A stretch of 64,000 nt of DNA from JAZGGS01 sp963764825 (GTDB lineage Bacteria > Bacteroidota > Ignavibacteria > Ignavibacteriales > Ignavibacteriaceae): assembly GCA_963764825.1 (NCBI GenBank), contig CAVXUA010000006.1, positions 46,114-110,113 on the forward strand. The letters run 5' to 3'. The notes under the pieces are model-generated. The model did no database searches and had not been told where the DNA came from. It worked only from the letters and a program-made list of their open reading frames with translations. The position numbers and the translations under genes were made by a program. This document shows, piece by piece, positions 40,553 through 51,500 of this stretch. The first letter of the stretch is position 1. Each line of letters begins with the position of its first letter.

Positions 40553-41992
40553 ATGTTAATAGGCAGAAGTAATTTAATTACTAATTTTGGCAACTCTGCT
40601 CAAATTTATATAATTACATCAATTGCTATAATTCTTTCATTCCTAACCCCCGATTACATTGAATTTTATATTCTTTCAATTCTATTACTTCTACTTTCTT
40701 TTCTGTTCAAGGAAAAGTTCATCTTGTTTTCCATCACGGTTTTATTACTAGTACTTGTTGGAGAAATCAATCCGAATTTGAGATTAGTAATTCAATTAAT
40801 GGCAATTGTTATTCTTATATCTATTCTTCTTAGAAAATATGGCTTCGATATAAAAAAATATGCGCGAGTGCCCCTGCCTGTTCAAGGCTTTATTTTTTTC
40901 CTTTATACAGCATTGACTATTTCAATTTTAAACTCCGATTATGGTTTCGCAGCGATTCCTTTGGTTTTAAGATTATCGGCATTTTTTGTTTTTGTTTACC
41001 TGTATTTTGTTATGATTAAGAGTGTTAGGGATGTTAAATTATATATCTATGCAATAATAGTTTCTGCTATAATTATGGCTGTAGGTACATTCTATGACTT
41101 TTTGGATACAGGGTTTAACCTGCTGATGATTGCCGGAGAAATATACAGGACAGGTGGATTTATTGGTAACTTTAATGCTACAGGCGGATATTTTGCAATT
41201 GCTATTCCATTGCTTATATCTTTTCTTTATGTATCAAAGGTAAAAATCACAAGGATAATGATTAGTGCAATAATAGGTTTACTGTTTATTGCACTAACCA
41301 TTACAGGTTCACGATCAGCTCTTTTAGCTTGTGCAATAAGTGTATTCCTAATATTATATTTTCTTAACAAAAAATTGTTAATTAGAGTTACTATCATTTT
41401 AATTTCGGCGATTCTAGTTTTGATGCTAATCGAGCCCATCCGAAATTTTTTAATTTTGGCATTGAGATTGGAAAGTGGATTAACTCATCGTGATCATTTG
41501 TGGAAAATATCAGTAGACCTGATTGAAGATAATTTTATTTTTGGCATTGGACCTGGCGCATACGCTTTCAAGATGTTCGATTATTTTCCTGCTATGCTTA
41601 ACAGTTTCCAGGGTCGGAATCTAATTGGGCTTTATGAAATGGTGGGGGGGAGGAATAGTGCACACAACTTTTATCTTATTATGTTTACAGATTTAGGGAT
41701 ATTAGGTCTTATGGTATCTTTAATGTTACCATTTGTATTTTTTAAAATATCAAAAACTGTCCTTCAACATTTTAATGAATTGGCTAATAATTCTTATTAT
41801 TTAGTTGTTGGAGTTACCGCAACTATGACTGGTCTTTTCGTACGAGGATTATTTGATGGAATTAATATACTGTCGTATGGCTGGCTCTCTGTTGATTTAC
41901 CTTTCTGGTTGATGTTTGGCATACTTGTTTACTTTTATAATAATATTGTTAATAAAAAGGAACAAGTTTCAAGGGGTTATCATTTATCTTGA
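40553..41992 (+). CDS. O-antigen ligase/polymerase-like protein (Wzy/WaaL family)
   Basis: A 479-residue polytopic protein with about 12 membrane helices. The large outer loop after helix 8 holds the family motif: HRDHLWKISVDLIEDNFIFGIGPGAYAF (H-R near residue 310, G-x-G-P-G-x3) and later NSAHNFYLIMFTDLGILG. In WaaL/Wzy_C proteins these residues take part in lipid-linked glycan transfer. In this locus it is the best candidate for polymerising repeat units. Intact. Confidence 0.8.
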   Translation: MLIGRSNLITNFGNSAQIYIITSIAIILSFLTPDYIEFYILSILLLLLSFLFKEKFILFSITVLLLVLVGEINPNLRLVIQLMAIVILISILLRKYGFDIKKYARVPLPVQGFIFFLYTALTISILNSDYGFAAIPLVLRLSAFFVFVYLYFVMIKSVRDVKLYIYAIIVSAIIMAVGTFYDFLDTGFNLLMIAGEIYRTGGFIGNFNATGGYFAIAIPLLISFLYVSKVKITRIMISAIIGLLFIALTITGSRSALLACAISVFLILYFLNKKLLIRVTIILISAILVLMLIEPIRNFLILALRLESGLTHRDHLWKISVDLIEDNFIFGIGPGAYAFKMFDYFPAMLNSFQGRNLIGLYEMVGGRNSAHNFYLIMFTDLGILGLMVSLMLPFVFFKISKTVLQHFNELANNSYYLVVGVTATMTGLFVRGLFDGINILSYGWLSVDLPFWLMFGILVYFYNNIVNKKEQVSRGYHLS

Positions 41993-42018
41993 AAATAACG
42001 AACGGTTTGTAAACAGAT

Positions 42019-43126
42019 ATGAAAGTACTTATACTCGCTGATCCATCTTCGGCACACACAATTAAGTGGGCGAATTCTCTTAATGAAAGAGGAGTAGAAG
42101 TATTTCTTTTCGGATTATCAAGATATGACGCTAGCCAATATCATGATAACATTCAAATCGATTCTCTGAAAACTCCTGATAATATAAAAGCAAAACTTAA
42201 TGGAAACTTTTTGAAGTTAATGTACCTTGTTGCGCTCCCTAAATTAAAGCGGATAATAAATTCGTTTAACCCCGATATTCTGCATGCTCACTACGCAGCC
42301 AGCTACGGCGTTATTAGTGCTTTAACCGGATTCCGACCGTATATATTATCGGTTTGGGGCATAGATATTCTAACATTCCCTAATAACTCAGTTATTCATA
42401 AAAGCATTGTAAAGATTGCTTTAAAAGAGCTGATAAAGTTCTTGCTACAAGTGAATATCTTGCAGCGGAAACAAAAAAATATACCAGCAAGAAGATTCAA
42501 ATTACTCCGTTTGGGATTGATACAGAAATATATTCGATCCAGGATTCATTGAATCCTAGATGAGGACAAATGAGATTGAAATTGGTACAGTTAAATCGAT
42601 CGAGAAAAAATATGGAATTGAGTATTTAATAAAGTCATATTCAATAGTGAAGAAAAAATATCCTGATAAAAATTTAAAATGATATTAGTTGGCGGTGGGT
42701 CACTAAAATCAAAATTTAAACAAATGATAGATGAATTGGAAATTGGCGATTCATCAATTATTACAGGACAAATACCATTATAACCAAGTAGCAGAATACC
42801 ACAATAAATTATCGATAGCTGTTTATGTTTCTGTATGTAGAAAGCTTTGGTGTTTCAGTATTGGAAAGTTCTGCTTGTGAAAAGCCTGTTGTTGTTTCTA
42901 AGGTTGGAGGATTGCCGGAGGTAGTTAAGGATGGCATTACAGGAATAATAGTTGAACCCCATAATATACAGGCAACAGCAGTCGCAATCGAAAAACTTGT
43001 TCTGGATGTCAACCTAAGAAAACAATTTGGAAAACAAGGCCGTGAAATGGTGAAAGGAAAATATGATTGGGATAAAATGTAAGTGGAATGATCGAGATTT
43101 ATAATAAAATTACAACTAAAAATTAG
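42019..43126 (+). CDS. Glycosyltransferase family 4-type (several frameshifts)
   Basis: The first frame (177 residues) gives the N-terminal GT-B domain: KVLILADPSSAHTIKWANSL, then DILHAHYAASYGVISAL. Later pieces give IGTVKSIEKKYGIEYLIKSY, MILVGGGSLKSKFKQ and the donor site ESFGVSVLESSACEKPVVVSKVGGLPEVVKDG near 42,830-42,960 (E-x7-E). At least five indels (near 42,430, 42,550, 42,680, 42,790, 43,080) interrupt it; the corrected gene is ~369 residues and ends ITTKN. Part of the exopolysaccharide operon. Confidence 0.7.
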
Positions 43127-43133
43127 CAGATTA

Positions 43134-43720
43134 ATGATTAGACGAGCTGGCATCGAGGACATAAATAAAATAATTAAATTACATCTCCGTTCATTTGGTA
43201 AAAACCATTTTTCTGCAATTTTCATGCAAAACCCTTCTTAAAAATATTTTGTTAAGCCTTATCAGGATGAATGAATATTGTTTCGTTTATTTCGATGCCG
43301 AGGAAATGAATTACAAAGTTATCTAATTGCAGGATTTAACACTGAGTAAAGCAGTTAACAGTTTTACAAAGAATAACCAGTTCCAATTAATCATCACATT
43401 ATTAAAACATCCTTCCTTTATTCTTGAAAAAATAACAGAGTTGTATACTCGAATATTTAACAACCTGATAGAAGAAGAGCAAATGCAGACTTTATTTAAT
43501 AGCGGTGGAGGAAAAATATAAAGGTAAAGGTATCGGGAATGAAATTACAAACATCTGGAGGAAGAGTTGAGAAATGATCGTATTGATGTTTACGGCTTAT
43601 CGGTTAGAAAAGATAACAAGAGCGCAATAGGACTTTTACAACAAAAGCGGATACAATTTAGATTTCGAAAATGCAAAATCCATTTACTATTTAAAAAATA
43701 TATTAATAGTTATTGATTAT
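43134..43720 (+). CDS. GNAT-family N-acetyltransferase (heavily frameshifted)
   Basis: Scattered frames add up to one acetyltransferase of ~195 residues. The start MIRRAGIEDINKIIKLHLRSF is the usual GNAT opening. The acetyl-CoA loop VEEKYKGKGIGNE (Q/R-x2-G-x-G/A type) is near 43,510-43,545, and VYGLSVRKDNKSAIGFYNKSGY near 43,590-43,650 is the C-terminal strand-helix. At least six edits are needed, so it may be a true pseudogene or the worst-sequenced stretch. The exact end is uncertain. In this locus it could acetylate an amino sugar nucleotide. Confidence 0.55.
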
Positions 43721-43729
43721 TTTCACTTT

Positions 43730-44692
43730 ATGATTACTGTTATTTGTCCCACTTTTAATGAAGCAAACTATATTGAAAAGGTTTTGAAGTTTTTCATAAA
43801 TGCGATGCCTGAGGATAAGGAACTTATCTTAATAGATGGTGGTTCAGATGATGGAACAAAAGAAATCGTAAATGAATGGTCCAAAAAATATTCAAATATT
43901 CATCTCTTAAGTAATCCAGAATAAGTATGTGCCATTCGCCTTAAACATAGGTGTTATAACGATCGAAAGGAGATCTGATCATCCGGTTGGATGCACATAC
44001 TGAATATGAAGAAGATTATTTCACCCAGATAATAAATACTTTTGAAAAATCCGGATCCGAAATTGTTGGAGGCCCAATGAGAGCAATAGGGAATACAGCA
44101 TTTCAAAGATCAGTTGCTTATTGTACATCAACATCATTCGGTATTGGTGGTAGCAAGATACATCAGAAAGATTATGAGGGCGAATCTGACCACGTTTATC
44201 TTGGTGCCTGGAAGAAAAAATTATTTGACGATATAGGCTTATTTGATGAAAAACTAAAGAGAAATCAGGATGATGAATTTCACTATAGGGCGCGCAGTCT
44301 GGGAAAGAAAATTTATTTAAATCCAAAGATTAAATCCTATTATTATCCGAGGTCATCACTGAAAAATTTATTCAAACAGTATTTTCAGTATGGACTATTT
44401 AAACCATTGGTATTAAAAAAAGTAAAGTCTGAAGCAAAATTTCGTCATCTCATTCCACCATTGTTTATTTTATATTTAATATCATTACCAATCGCAATAA
44501 AATTTCCGTTGTACCTTCTTCCGCTATTAGTTTATTTAATAATTAATTTATTTTTCTCTGTTAATAATAGGATGAATTTTACTGAAAAATTTTTCTCCTG
44601 CATAGCATTTTTCATGCTTGCACATTTCATACGGTAGCGGGTTTATTCTCGGATTGGGAAAGAAAGATGAGGGTATTACTGCTTTCAAATAA
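43730..44692 (+). CDS. Glycosyltransferase family 2, ExoA-like (several frameshifts)
   Basis: GT-A fold enzyme of ~320 residues. The N-terminal frame shows VICPTFNEANYI and ELILIDGGSDDGT (DxD-preceding donor site). After the break near 43,925 the pieces read KYVPFALNIGV and LIIRLDAHTEYEEDYF, where LDAHTEY is the variant DxD metal site of ExoA-type enzymes. LGAWKKKLFDDIGLFDEKLKRNQDDEFHYRARSLG is the acceptor/ED motif region. Two or three C-terminal membrane helices anchor it. A further indel near 44,636 hides the true end ITAFK (44692). Confidence 0.7.
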
Positions 44693-44894
44693 TTATGATA
44701 TCTGTAGAGTATATCTTTTCTACAAGGAAAAGAGTTATAAGAAGAAATTTTTTGCACTGCTAATTTATTATGATTGAGTTGATAATTAATCTTTTCGGTG
44801 ACGACAATATATATTGAACGGAAGTGAGCTAGCTGGATCTAATACGAAAATTGTTAGTTAAAACTTAACACGTAATTTCGCTATACATAGAATG
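44693..44894. other. Intergenic region between convergent genes, no gene seen
   Basis: About 200 AT-rich bases separate the GT2 gene from the epimerase-like gene on the opposite strand. No hairpin followed by a T-tract or credible open frame is seen. Confidence 0.5.
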
Positions 44895-45856
44895 TTAATT
44901 CATTTTTTTCGATTTGTTCACATCTGACCAGCTAAGTTTGTGAGCAAAAAGTATTTTAGCAAGTAGTGCTCTTAACTTGCAGATGATATTATCACTTTGC
45001 TTTCTCCATCGATTTGAGTACTCAAGGAATTTATATTTCCCTGTAAGTTTGTGTAGAGTTTTCAATTGCTCTACTGCCAGCATCTGATATGTGAAAGAAG
45101 CAGGATAACTTTTGGGGTAATTAAAAAGATGATATTGTGACCAGTATTTTGAAATCATACAAGTCTAGAATATTTAATAATGAGTCTATCCCTCTAATAA
45201 ATAATTCATTTGCTCTCTCATCACCAGTTGCAATCAGTAAGTCATATAGTCCAAATAATGAAAAAATAAATCCATTAAGTACTACAACGGGCTTTGTTGG
45301 TGATGGATATTCTTCAAAAACTGGATAAGTTTTAAATTTATTAACAATCCCACCTTCGGCTGTTGAATGCTCAAAAATAGCCAACGCTTTTTTTACTATA
45401 TGAAGATAATTCAGTTTTCCAGTTAACAGATGCGCTCGTGTGAGCACAGAAATCGCTTCTCCTTGTGCCATTGCAGAAAACCATGGAAATTTTCAAATCG
45501 TAATCATCAATATCATATTTAACTAACCATCCAAACATCCCATCTTTTTCTTCAATATTATCTATGAGCCAATCAGCTTGAAGAAGAAAACGTTCTTTAT
45601 AAATTACGCTATTATTTTTCTCGAGCAAAAACTTTTCAAACAATCCTAGGGCATATTGACAGATAACAATGGGATGGTAAAACAGATCTGACGAACCCAA
45701 GCTATATAAAGGTATTCCTTTATCATCCAACTTTCCTATGTATTCACTCTTACTGCTAAAATCGAGATAATAACCACCAAGTTTTTCCGGTTTTGATTCA
45801 ATATTACATATTGTTATACTGTTCCAATAATTAGCAGAATTTGAATTAAAAAACAC
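44895..45856 (-). CDS. D-glucuronyl C5-epimerase C-terminal domain protein (frameshifts)
   Basis: About 320 residues in three frames with breaks near 45,475 and 45,145. The middle holds the family core: WFSAMAQGEAISVLTRAHLLTG, then GGIVNKF and VFEEYPSPTKPVVVLNGFIFSLFGLYDLL, the (alpha/alpha)-barrel pattern of C5-epimerase C-domains. Such enzymes turn glucuronate into iduronate in glycosaminoglycans. Bacterial members lie in polysaccharide loci, their exact substrates mostly untested. The start is unclear: GTG 45856 is used, but an ATG at 45899 followed by an indel would add fourteen residues. It is the only structural gene of the locus on the minus strand. Confidence 0.65.
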
Positions 45857-46181
45857 AGCTATTTTGTTATAGTAAGCTTTAAATTGCTATAACTTCATTT
45901 GATTAGAATTAGTTTCAATTTATGGAATTGTTTAACAATATAGAAAGATAAACAAAAAGCAAGGAAGGGAAAACAGAAGTTTTAGCCTATTGTTGCAAAC
46001 AGTTTCACTTAAAGGTAAAAATACTTGAACGCTGAATATGAACTTCCCCTAGAAAGTAATGTTACAATCAAAAAATAAATTACTATCTTATAACTTATAA
46101 CTCCTCACTTCTGAATTCCGTTCCATCGTGTACTAATTTCTGCGCACTTAACTATATTTTATCATCTGATTCATTTCCAAC
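45857..46181. other. Intergenic region, no gene seen
   Basis: About 325 AT-rich bases between the epimerase-like gene and the small HTH gene, both on the minus strand. I see no coding frame and no strong hairpin. It may contain the promoter of the epimerase-like gene. Confidence 0.45.
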
Positions 46182-46398
46182 CTAAGGATGGTCTTTTGGA
46201 ACTTTATGTTTTTTATATCCTTCCTTCCTTTTTAATATCCGGTAAATCTGTCTTTGGCTTAGCCCTAACCGATTGGTTTCTTTTATTTTTAATATGTTCT
46301 CTTCTATTATTCGTGATATCAGCATTAGCCGATCTATTTCTTTTAAGCTCAATGTTAGCTCGTCTTGGCAGGCGAAGTCTGTCAGATCCTACTTTCAT
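46182..46398 (-). CDS. Small Fis-type helix-turn-helix protein (two frameshifts)
   Basis: A short gene seen on the minus strand. ATG at 46398 follows AAAAAGGAG at a good distance. With one base removed near 46,343 and one near 46,268 the product is ~71 residues: a basic N-terminus (MKVGSDRLRLPRRANIELKE), a helix (IDRLMLISRIIEENILKIKETN), then RLGLSQRQIYRILKRKEG and a basic end, KVPKDHP. LGLSQRQIYRILK is the recognition-helix pattern of Fis/HTH_8 domains at the end of NtrC-type regulators. No ATPase or receiver domain is attached. It could be a locus-specific DNA-binding protein or a remnant of a larger regulator. Confidence 0.4.
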
Positions 46399-46598
46399 TC
46401 GAGGTTTCTCCTTTTTCTAAAAACCTCAATTTTTACTTTTTTTACTAATATTTCTAATTTGGCGAATATATTTATTCTATCTTGTATTACACTATAAAAA
46501 AACCGATATAAAAATGTTTGGAAAATTGACACGTTTATTTGGATATTATCTATTCAAATTATTATCTTTGATCACATATTGGTAATTCAAAAGGGTTT

Positions 46599-47759
46599 AT
46601 GAAGAACGACTTTTTGCTGTTTCACAAACCATTCATATCAGATGAAGAGGTTGATGAAATTGTTGACACTGTTCGTTCCGGTTGGCTCAGTATGGGGCCT
46701 AAGACAATCCGGTTTGAGAATGAATTCAACAAATACATTGGAGCCAAAAAATCTGTCGCTGTAAGTTCGTGGACTGCTGCAGGGCATCTAACCTTAGAAG
46801 CATTTGGAATTAATGCTGATGATGAAGTCATTGTTCCAACCATGACCTTTCCGGCGACCGCAGAAATTGTATGCTACTTTGGTGCAAAACCAGTTATAGT
46901 TGATGTTGAAGAAGATACTCTTAATATTTCTCTTAAGGAGATTGAGAAAGCCATCTCCCCAAAAACTAAAGCTATAATTCCGGTTCATTATGGTGGTCAA
47001 CCTTGCGATATGGATGAAATACTTGAACTAGCCCGAAAATACAATATCAAAGTTCTTGAAGATGCAGCTCATTCACTTCCTGCAACTTATAAAGGTAAAA
47101 AAATAGGAACTTTATCAGATGTAACCTGTTTTAGTTTTTATGCTACTAAAACATTGTCTACAGGTGAAGGTGGAATGATTTGTACGAATGATGAGGAGAT
47201 TGCTGAGCGATGTTCTATAATGCGGTTGCATGGGATAAACAGAAATGCATGGAAACGTTACAGCGAATCCGGATCGTGGTATTACGAAGTTGTAGCACCC
47301 GGTTATAAATATAATTTTACAGATTTACAGGCATCACTTGGCATACCACAGTTAAAGAAAGTTGATGAAATGTGGAATTGGAGGAAACGGATAGCAGCAA
47401 AATATACAGAAGCATTCAAAGATTTGGATACCATTGAATTGCACACGATAAAAGATGATAGAGAATCCAGTTGGCATTTGTACCCAATTAGATTGCATCT
47501 TGATAGATTAAAAAAAACCCGTGCACAAATGATTGATGAATTAAGAAAAAATAATATAGGTGTCGGCGTTCATTTTATGCCTGTACATCAACATTTATAT
47601 TATAATGAAACTTTTAAATTATCCGATGATAGTTTTCCTGTTGCCTCAAATGTCTTTCCTAGATTAATGTCTTTGCCCATTTATCCTGGTATGAAGGACT
47701 CTCATGTTGACAAAGTAATAAGTGTTCTGACAGACTTAGTCAAAAAACATAAAAAATAA
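46599..47759 (+). CDS. DegT/DnrJ/EryC1/StrS-family aminotransferase
   Basis: PLP-dependent sugar aminotransferase of 386 residues, making an amino sugar nucleotide (for example a 4-amino-4-deoxy sugar) for the polysaccharide. Motifs are LSMGPKTIRFENEF at the N-terminus, VIVPTMTFPATAE, DEDTL-like VDVEEDTLNI, VLEDAAHSLPATYKGKKIGT and the PLP lysine in FYATKTLSTGEGGMI (near residue 188). The C-terminal SSWHLYPIRL and GVGVHFMPVHQHLYY are family-typical. Intact. It lies about 200 bases after a region on the other strand, so it probably has its own promoter. Confidence 0.87.
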   Translation: MKNDFLLFHKPFISDEEVDEIVDTVRSGWLSMGPKTIRFENEFNKYIGAKKSVAVSSWTAAGHLTLEAFGINADDEVIVPTMTFPATAEIVCYFGAKPVIVDVEEDTLNISLKEIEKAISPKTKAIIPVHYGGQPCDMDEILELARKYNIKVLEDAAHSLPATYKGKKIGTLSDVTCFSFYATKTLSTGEGGMICTNDEEIAERCSIMRLHGINRNAWKRYSESGSWYYEVVAPGYKYNFTDLQASLGIPQLKKVDEMWNWRKRIAAKYTEAFKDLDTIELHTIKDDRESSWHLYPIRLHLDRLKKTRAQMIDELRKNNIGVGVHFMPVHQHLYYNETFKLSDDSFPVASNVFPRLMSLPIYPGMKDSHVDKVISVLTDLVKKHKK

Positions 47760-47773
47760 AATATCTTGTTTCA

Positions 47774-48351
47774 ATGGGTAAGCAAGGTAGCATTATTAAA
47801 AGATTAACAGACCTGATCTTCAGTTTATCCACTCTCATCATTACCTTTCCAATTTTACTAGTTGTTGCGGTGGCTATTAAGGTAGATTCAAAGGGACCAA
47901 TATTTTTTATCCACGAGAGAACCGGCTTAAAAGGTAAACCATTTAGAATGATTAAGTTTAGGGGAATGGTTAACAATGCTCTTGCAGTAGGGCCTGAACT
48001 AACCCAGAAGGATGATCCGAGAATTACCAGGGTTGGAAAATTTTTAAGAAGAACCAGCATTGATGAAATTCCACAGGCGATAAATGTTCTTAAAGGTGAA
48101 ATGAGTCATAGTTGGACCGAGACCGGAAATTATTTCAATAACAAATACAATATACTGAAAATCAAAAACTGATATTTAAATATAAACCTGGCATAACAGG
48201 TTTTTCCCAAATACATGGTCGCCAACTTTTAACACCTGACGAACGGATTGAAATGGAATTAAATTATTATAAAAAAGCTGGTTTTTGGTCTGATCTTCTT
48301 GTTGCAATGAAGACAATTACGGTAATCATAACAAATAAAGGTAATTTATAA
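47774..48351 (+). CDS. Undecaprenyl-phosphate sugar phosphotransferase (bacterial sugar transferase, frameshifts)
   Basis: Starts the lipid-linked repeat unit by moving a sugar-1-phosphate to undecaprenyl phosphate. It has only the catalytic domain (~195 residues, short PglC/WbaP-C type): one reentrant N-terminal helix (KRLTDLIFSLSTLIITFPILLVVAV), GPIFFIHERTGLKGKPFRMIKFRGM, RRTSIDEIPQ and, after indels near 48,108 and 48,165, VGPRPE-like and FKYKPGITGFSQIHGR. Ends KGNL at 48351. It follows the aminotransferase by 14 bases, and the donor may be its product. Confidence 0.82.
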
Positions 48352-48391
48352 TCAAGAATATTAATACTATTTAGTAACCCTCCTTCCTGAT

Positions 48392-48414
48392 TATATCCTG
48401 AATACCAGGATATA
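48392..48414. repeat. Perfect inverted repeat after the exopolysaccharide locus
   Basis: TATATCCTG and CAGGATATA form a perfect 9-bp stem with a 5-base loop, about 40 bases after the sugar-transferase stop and 100 before the C25 peptidase. The downstream TTATTAAATAATTTTT is T-rich, so it may be a terminator, or an operator for the peptidase gene. Confidence 0.45.
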
Positions 48415-48511
48415 TTTATTAAATAATTTTTGGAAGCATTTTCGACTTGCGCTGTTTTAAATAAAGTTCTATGTTGATTAAAATTTTTCTCCAAATTTAG
48501 ATTGATTTAAT

Positions 48512-51500
48512 ATGAGTAAAGTATATTCCCTTTTCTATTGCTCTTCTACTTTTTAGTAACTCATTCTCTCAGTCTTATCATATAATTGAATCTCAACCAG
48601 ATCATATCATAATTGAATTTAATTTTTCGCAGGGATATAAAATTGTTGATACGGTTATAAGTGGTAAGACGTTTCAACATATTACAGAAGATGGTTTTAG
48701 TTCCCGGAACATTGGCGAACCATGGTTGCCCGAATACAATGTAAATCTTGGAATTCCGTTCGGTTCAAATCCTAAAGCGACTATACTTGAAATAAAACCA
48801 TAGATTATTCAAATAAAATGATCCCTCCATTTCCTGAATTAGACCCTGAATTTAATGAGTATTCAGCTAAGAAGATGGACATTGCAATTTACAATAACAA
48901 TAACTTTTTCCCAAACACTCCCGCAATATTTGATTCAAGTTTTACAGTTAGGTATGCAAAGATTATTACTCTTAAAATTGCTCCGTTCCAATATCAGCCG
49001 GTATCAAGGCAGCTTAGGAAGAATAATTATCTTAAAATCAGAATAGATTATAACTCTAAGGGCGTATCTGCAGAATATATAAAAGATGGATTTACTGAAG
49101 ATTATTTAAAATCATCAGTAGTAAATTTTGATCAAGCTGTACAATGGATTGGTAAACCACTATCTCCTCAAAACCTGCTTCGGGTGAATCTTATTGGTAT
49201 GATCCGAATAAGGAGTGGTTTAAGATTTATGTAAAAACAAAGGGCATTTACAGAATTACGTATGAAGAATTAATAGCATCTGGAGTGCAGCTAGGAGGTA
49301 ATACTGAAAGTAATAAAATTGAACTTTATTGTAATGGAGAATTAGTACCAATTGATGTTTATGACCATGGAGATCAAGTTTTTAACCAGGGAGATTATTT
49401 CCAATTTGTTGGGTTCCCAGCCGAACCGTCTCCCTATTGTACAATGAACATTTACAATCTTAGCTAATGTGTACTGGTTTTCTTATCAAAGTGATTCAAC
49501 CGGACTTAACTATCAAAAGATGAACGGATTTCGTCCAAGTTCTACTCGCAATTACATCTCAAATTTAACTACTCTCCATTTTGAGCGTGATACTATTTAC
49601 GAACGACTAGGTTATGCGCCTAATGCAGATAATGATTACTGGTTTTGGGGTAAAGCAACAGCTTTTGGCGGAGTACCTACATTGAAGTTCGAACATAGAT
49701 TTAATGAATTCCAAAATATATATGCAGACTCGAATTATGTCCGACTCAAAGTTAATATGCATGGTATTACCAATAGCAGCTATTGTACCACTGATCACAA
49801 GGCATATATTTCAATTACGGATCAACCCATTGGAAGTATAATTTGGGATGGTCAGAGATCTGTCACATTCAATAAAAGATTTTATATCTCAGTCGGATAG
49901 TATTAATATTTTTCCACGGGTAATAGATTGCAAGTAGAAGTTAGGGGAGATATCTGCCAGTTAGTTGATAATGATGAGATAAGAATTAATTGGGCAGAAT
50001 TTGAGTATTGGAGATTAAATCGTGTTAATGGTGAATATTATAATTTTACAAATTATGATGTTTCAGGAATGAATCTTTACCGGATGTGGCGTTGGCAAGC
50101 AACTGATATGATTGTTTATATTCCGCAAAAAAACAGGTTGCTTATAAATAATTATTTTTTTAATGATTCGCTTCAAACCGTGGCTTTTACAGATACTTTA
50201 GCTGGTAAAACTGAGTATTTCTGTGCCTCGCCTGAATATTTTTCAACTGTAGATTCTATTGTTGCAGATGCTTCTTCAAATTTACGAGATCTGGCAAATG
50301 GAGCGGACTATATTATTATCTACCATCCGGATTTTGCTGGTCTTGCAGAGATTCTTGGTGTTTTTAGAGCTAATAATTTTCCTGACTCAACAATACAAAA
50401 CCCAAGAATTAAAATTGTAAATGTAAATCAGATTTATGATGAATTTTCTTATGGTTTGTTGGATCCGTATGCATTGCAGTATTTTACCAAATATGCTTTT
50501 GAACAATGGGAGGCACCTGCACCTTCTTATATAGTCCTAATGGGGGATATGAGCTACGATTACAGGGAAATCCTGCCCAATAGCAGGAAAAATTTTATAC
50601 CTTCAATTCCGTTTTTTGCTTCTATTTATGGTCAGGCGGCAAGTGATAATTTGATTGTAACAGTGGCAGGAAATGATCTGAAACCAGATCTAGCAATTGG
50701 CAGATTGTCTATGGAAAGTATTGAAGAAGGGAACATATTGATAAACAAATTATTAAACTATCCTGATGATGACTCAAAAGCCTGGAAGCAGAATGTTTTG
50801 GTTGTTGCATCCGGGCTGAACCTGGATGATGAACTGTCATTCGGATTTAATGATGCCAGCCTTGGACTTTGTTATAATTATGTATCGCCGCAGGGATTTG
50901 CCTGCTCCAAAGTTTTTCGATATCCAAGCAAACCTGAACACGAACCATTTCAGGGCGAGGGACCTAAAATCAGGGAGGAAATTAATAAGGGAACGGTCTT
51001 ACTTAATTACTACGGTCACGGTGCCGGATTTCAGTGGGATCTTGTATTTACCATTGATGATATCTATCTTTTAGAAAATAGTGGCAGGTTGCCCGTAGTT
51101 TTTAGTGTTACATGTTATACAGCTCACTTTGATAACCAGGATGTTTTTGGAGAGCAATTCAACAGTGTTGAAGGGAAAGGAAGTATCGGATTTTATGGTT
51201 CCTCTGGTCTAACATATTGGGGTGTTGGTACATCAATTAACAATAAAACATTTAATGAAATCTTTAATGAGAGAAATTATATCATTGGGAAGGCGATTTT
51301 TAATGGAAAAAATCAGGTCTCGGGTGTGGGTATATTTGGTGAACAGGTTTCCTTGTTAACTTACCTTGGCGATCCAGTAATGAGACTTGCTCTTCCAAAT
51401 TATCCGGATTTCGCTATATCTTCCTCGGATATTTCACTGATTCCTGAAAGTCCGGTTTTAGGCGATACTATATTGGCAAAAATAAATATTATGAATTGGG

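Noticed and set aside
44640..44775. Short frame MRVLLLSNNYDICRVYLF... after the GT2 gene
   Set aside because: It is the out-of-frame continuation of the GT2 gene's end (corrected end at 44692) and has no ribosome binding site.
46196..46420. Plus-strand 74-residue hydrophobic frame at 46,196
   Set aside because: It is the antisense of the HTH gene, has no ribosome binding site, and its hydrophobic residues arise from the other strand's basic codons.
46526..46554. TTGACA-N17-TCTATT as promoter of the aminotransferase gene
   Set aside because: The -35 is perfect but the -10 is weak and AT-rich sequence makes chance matches common. It may be real but cannot be supported by sequence alone.
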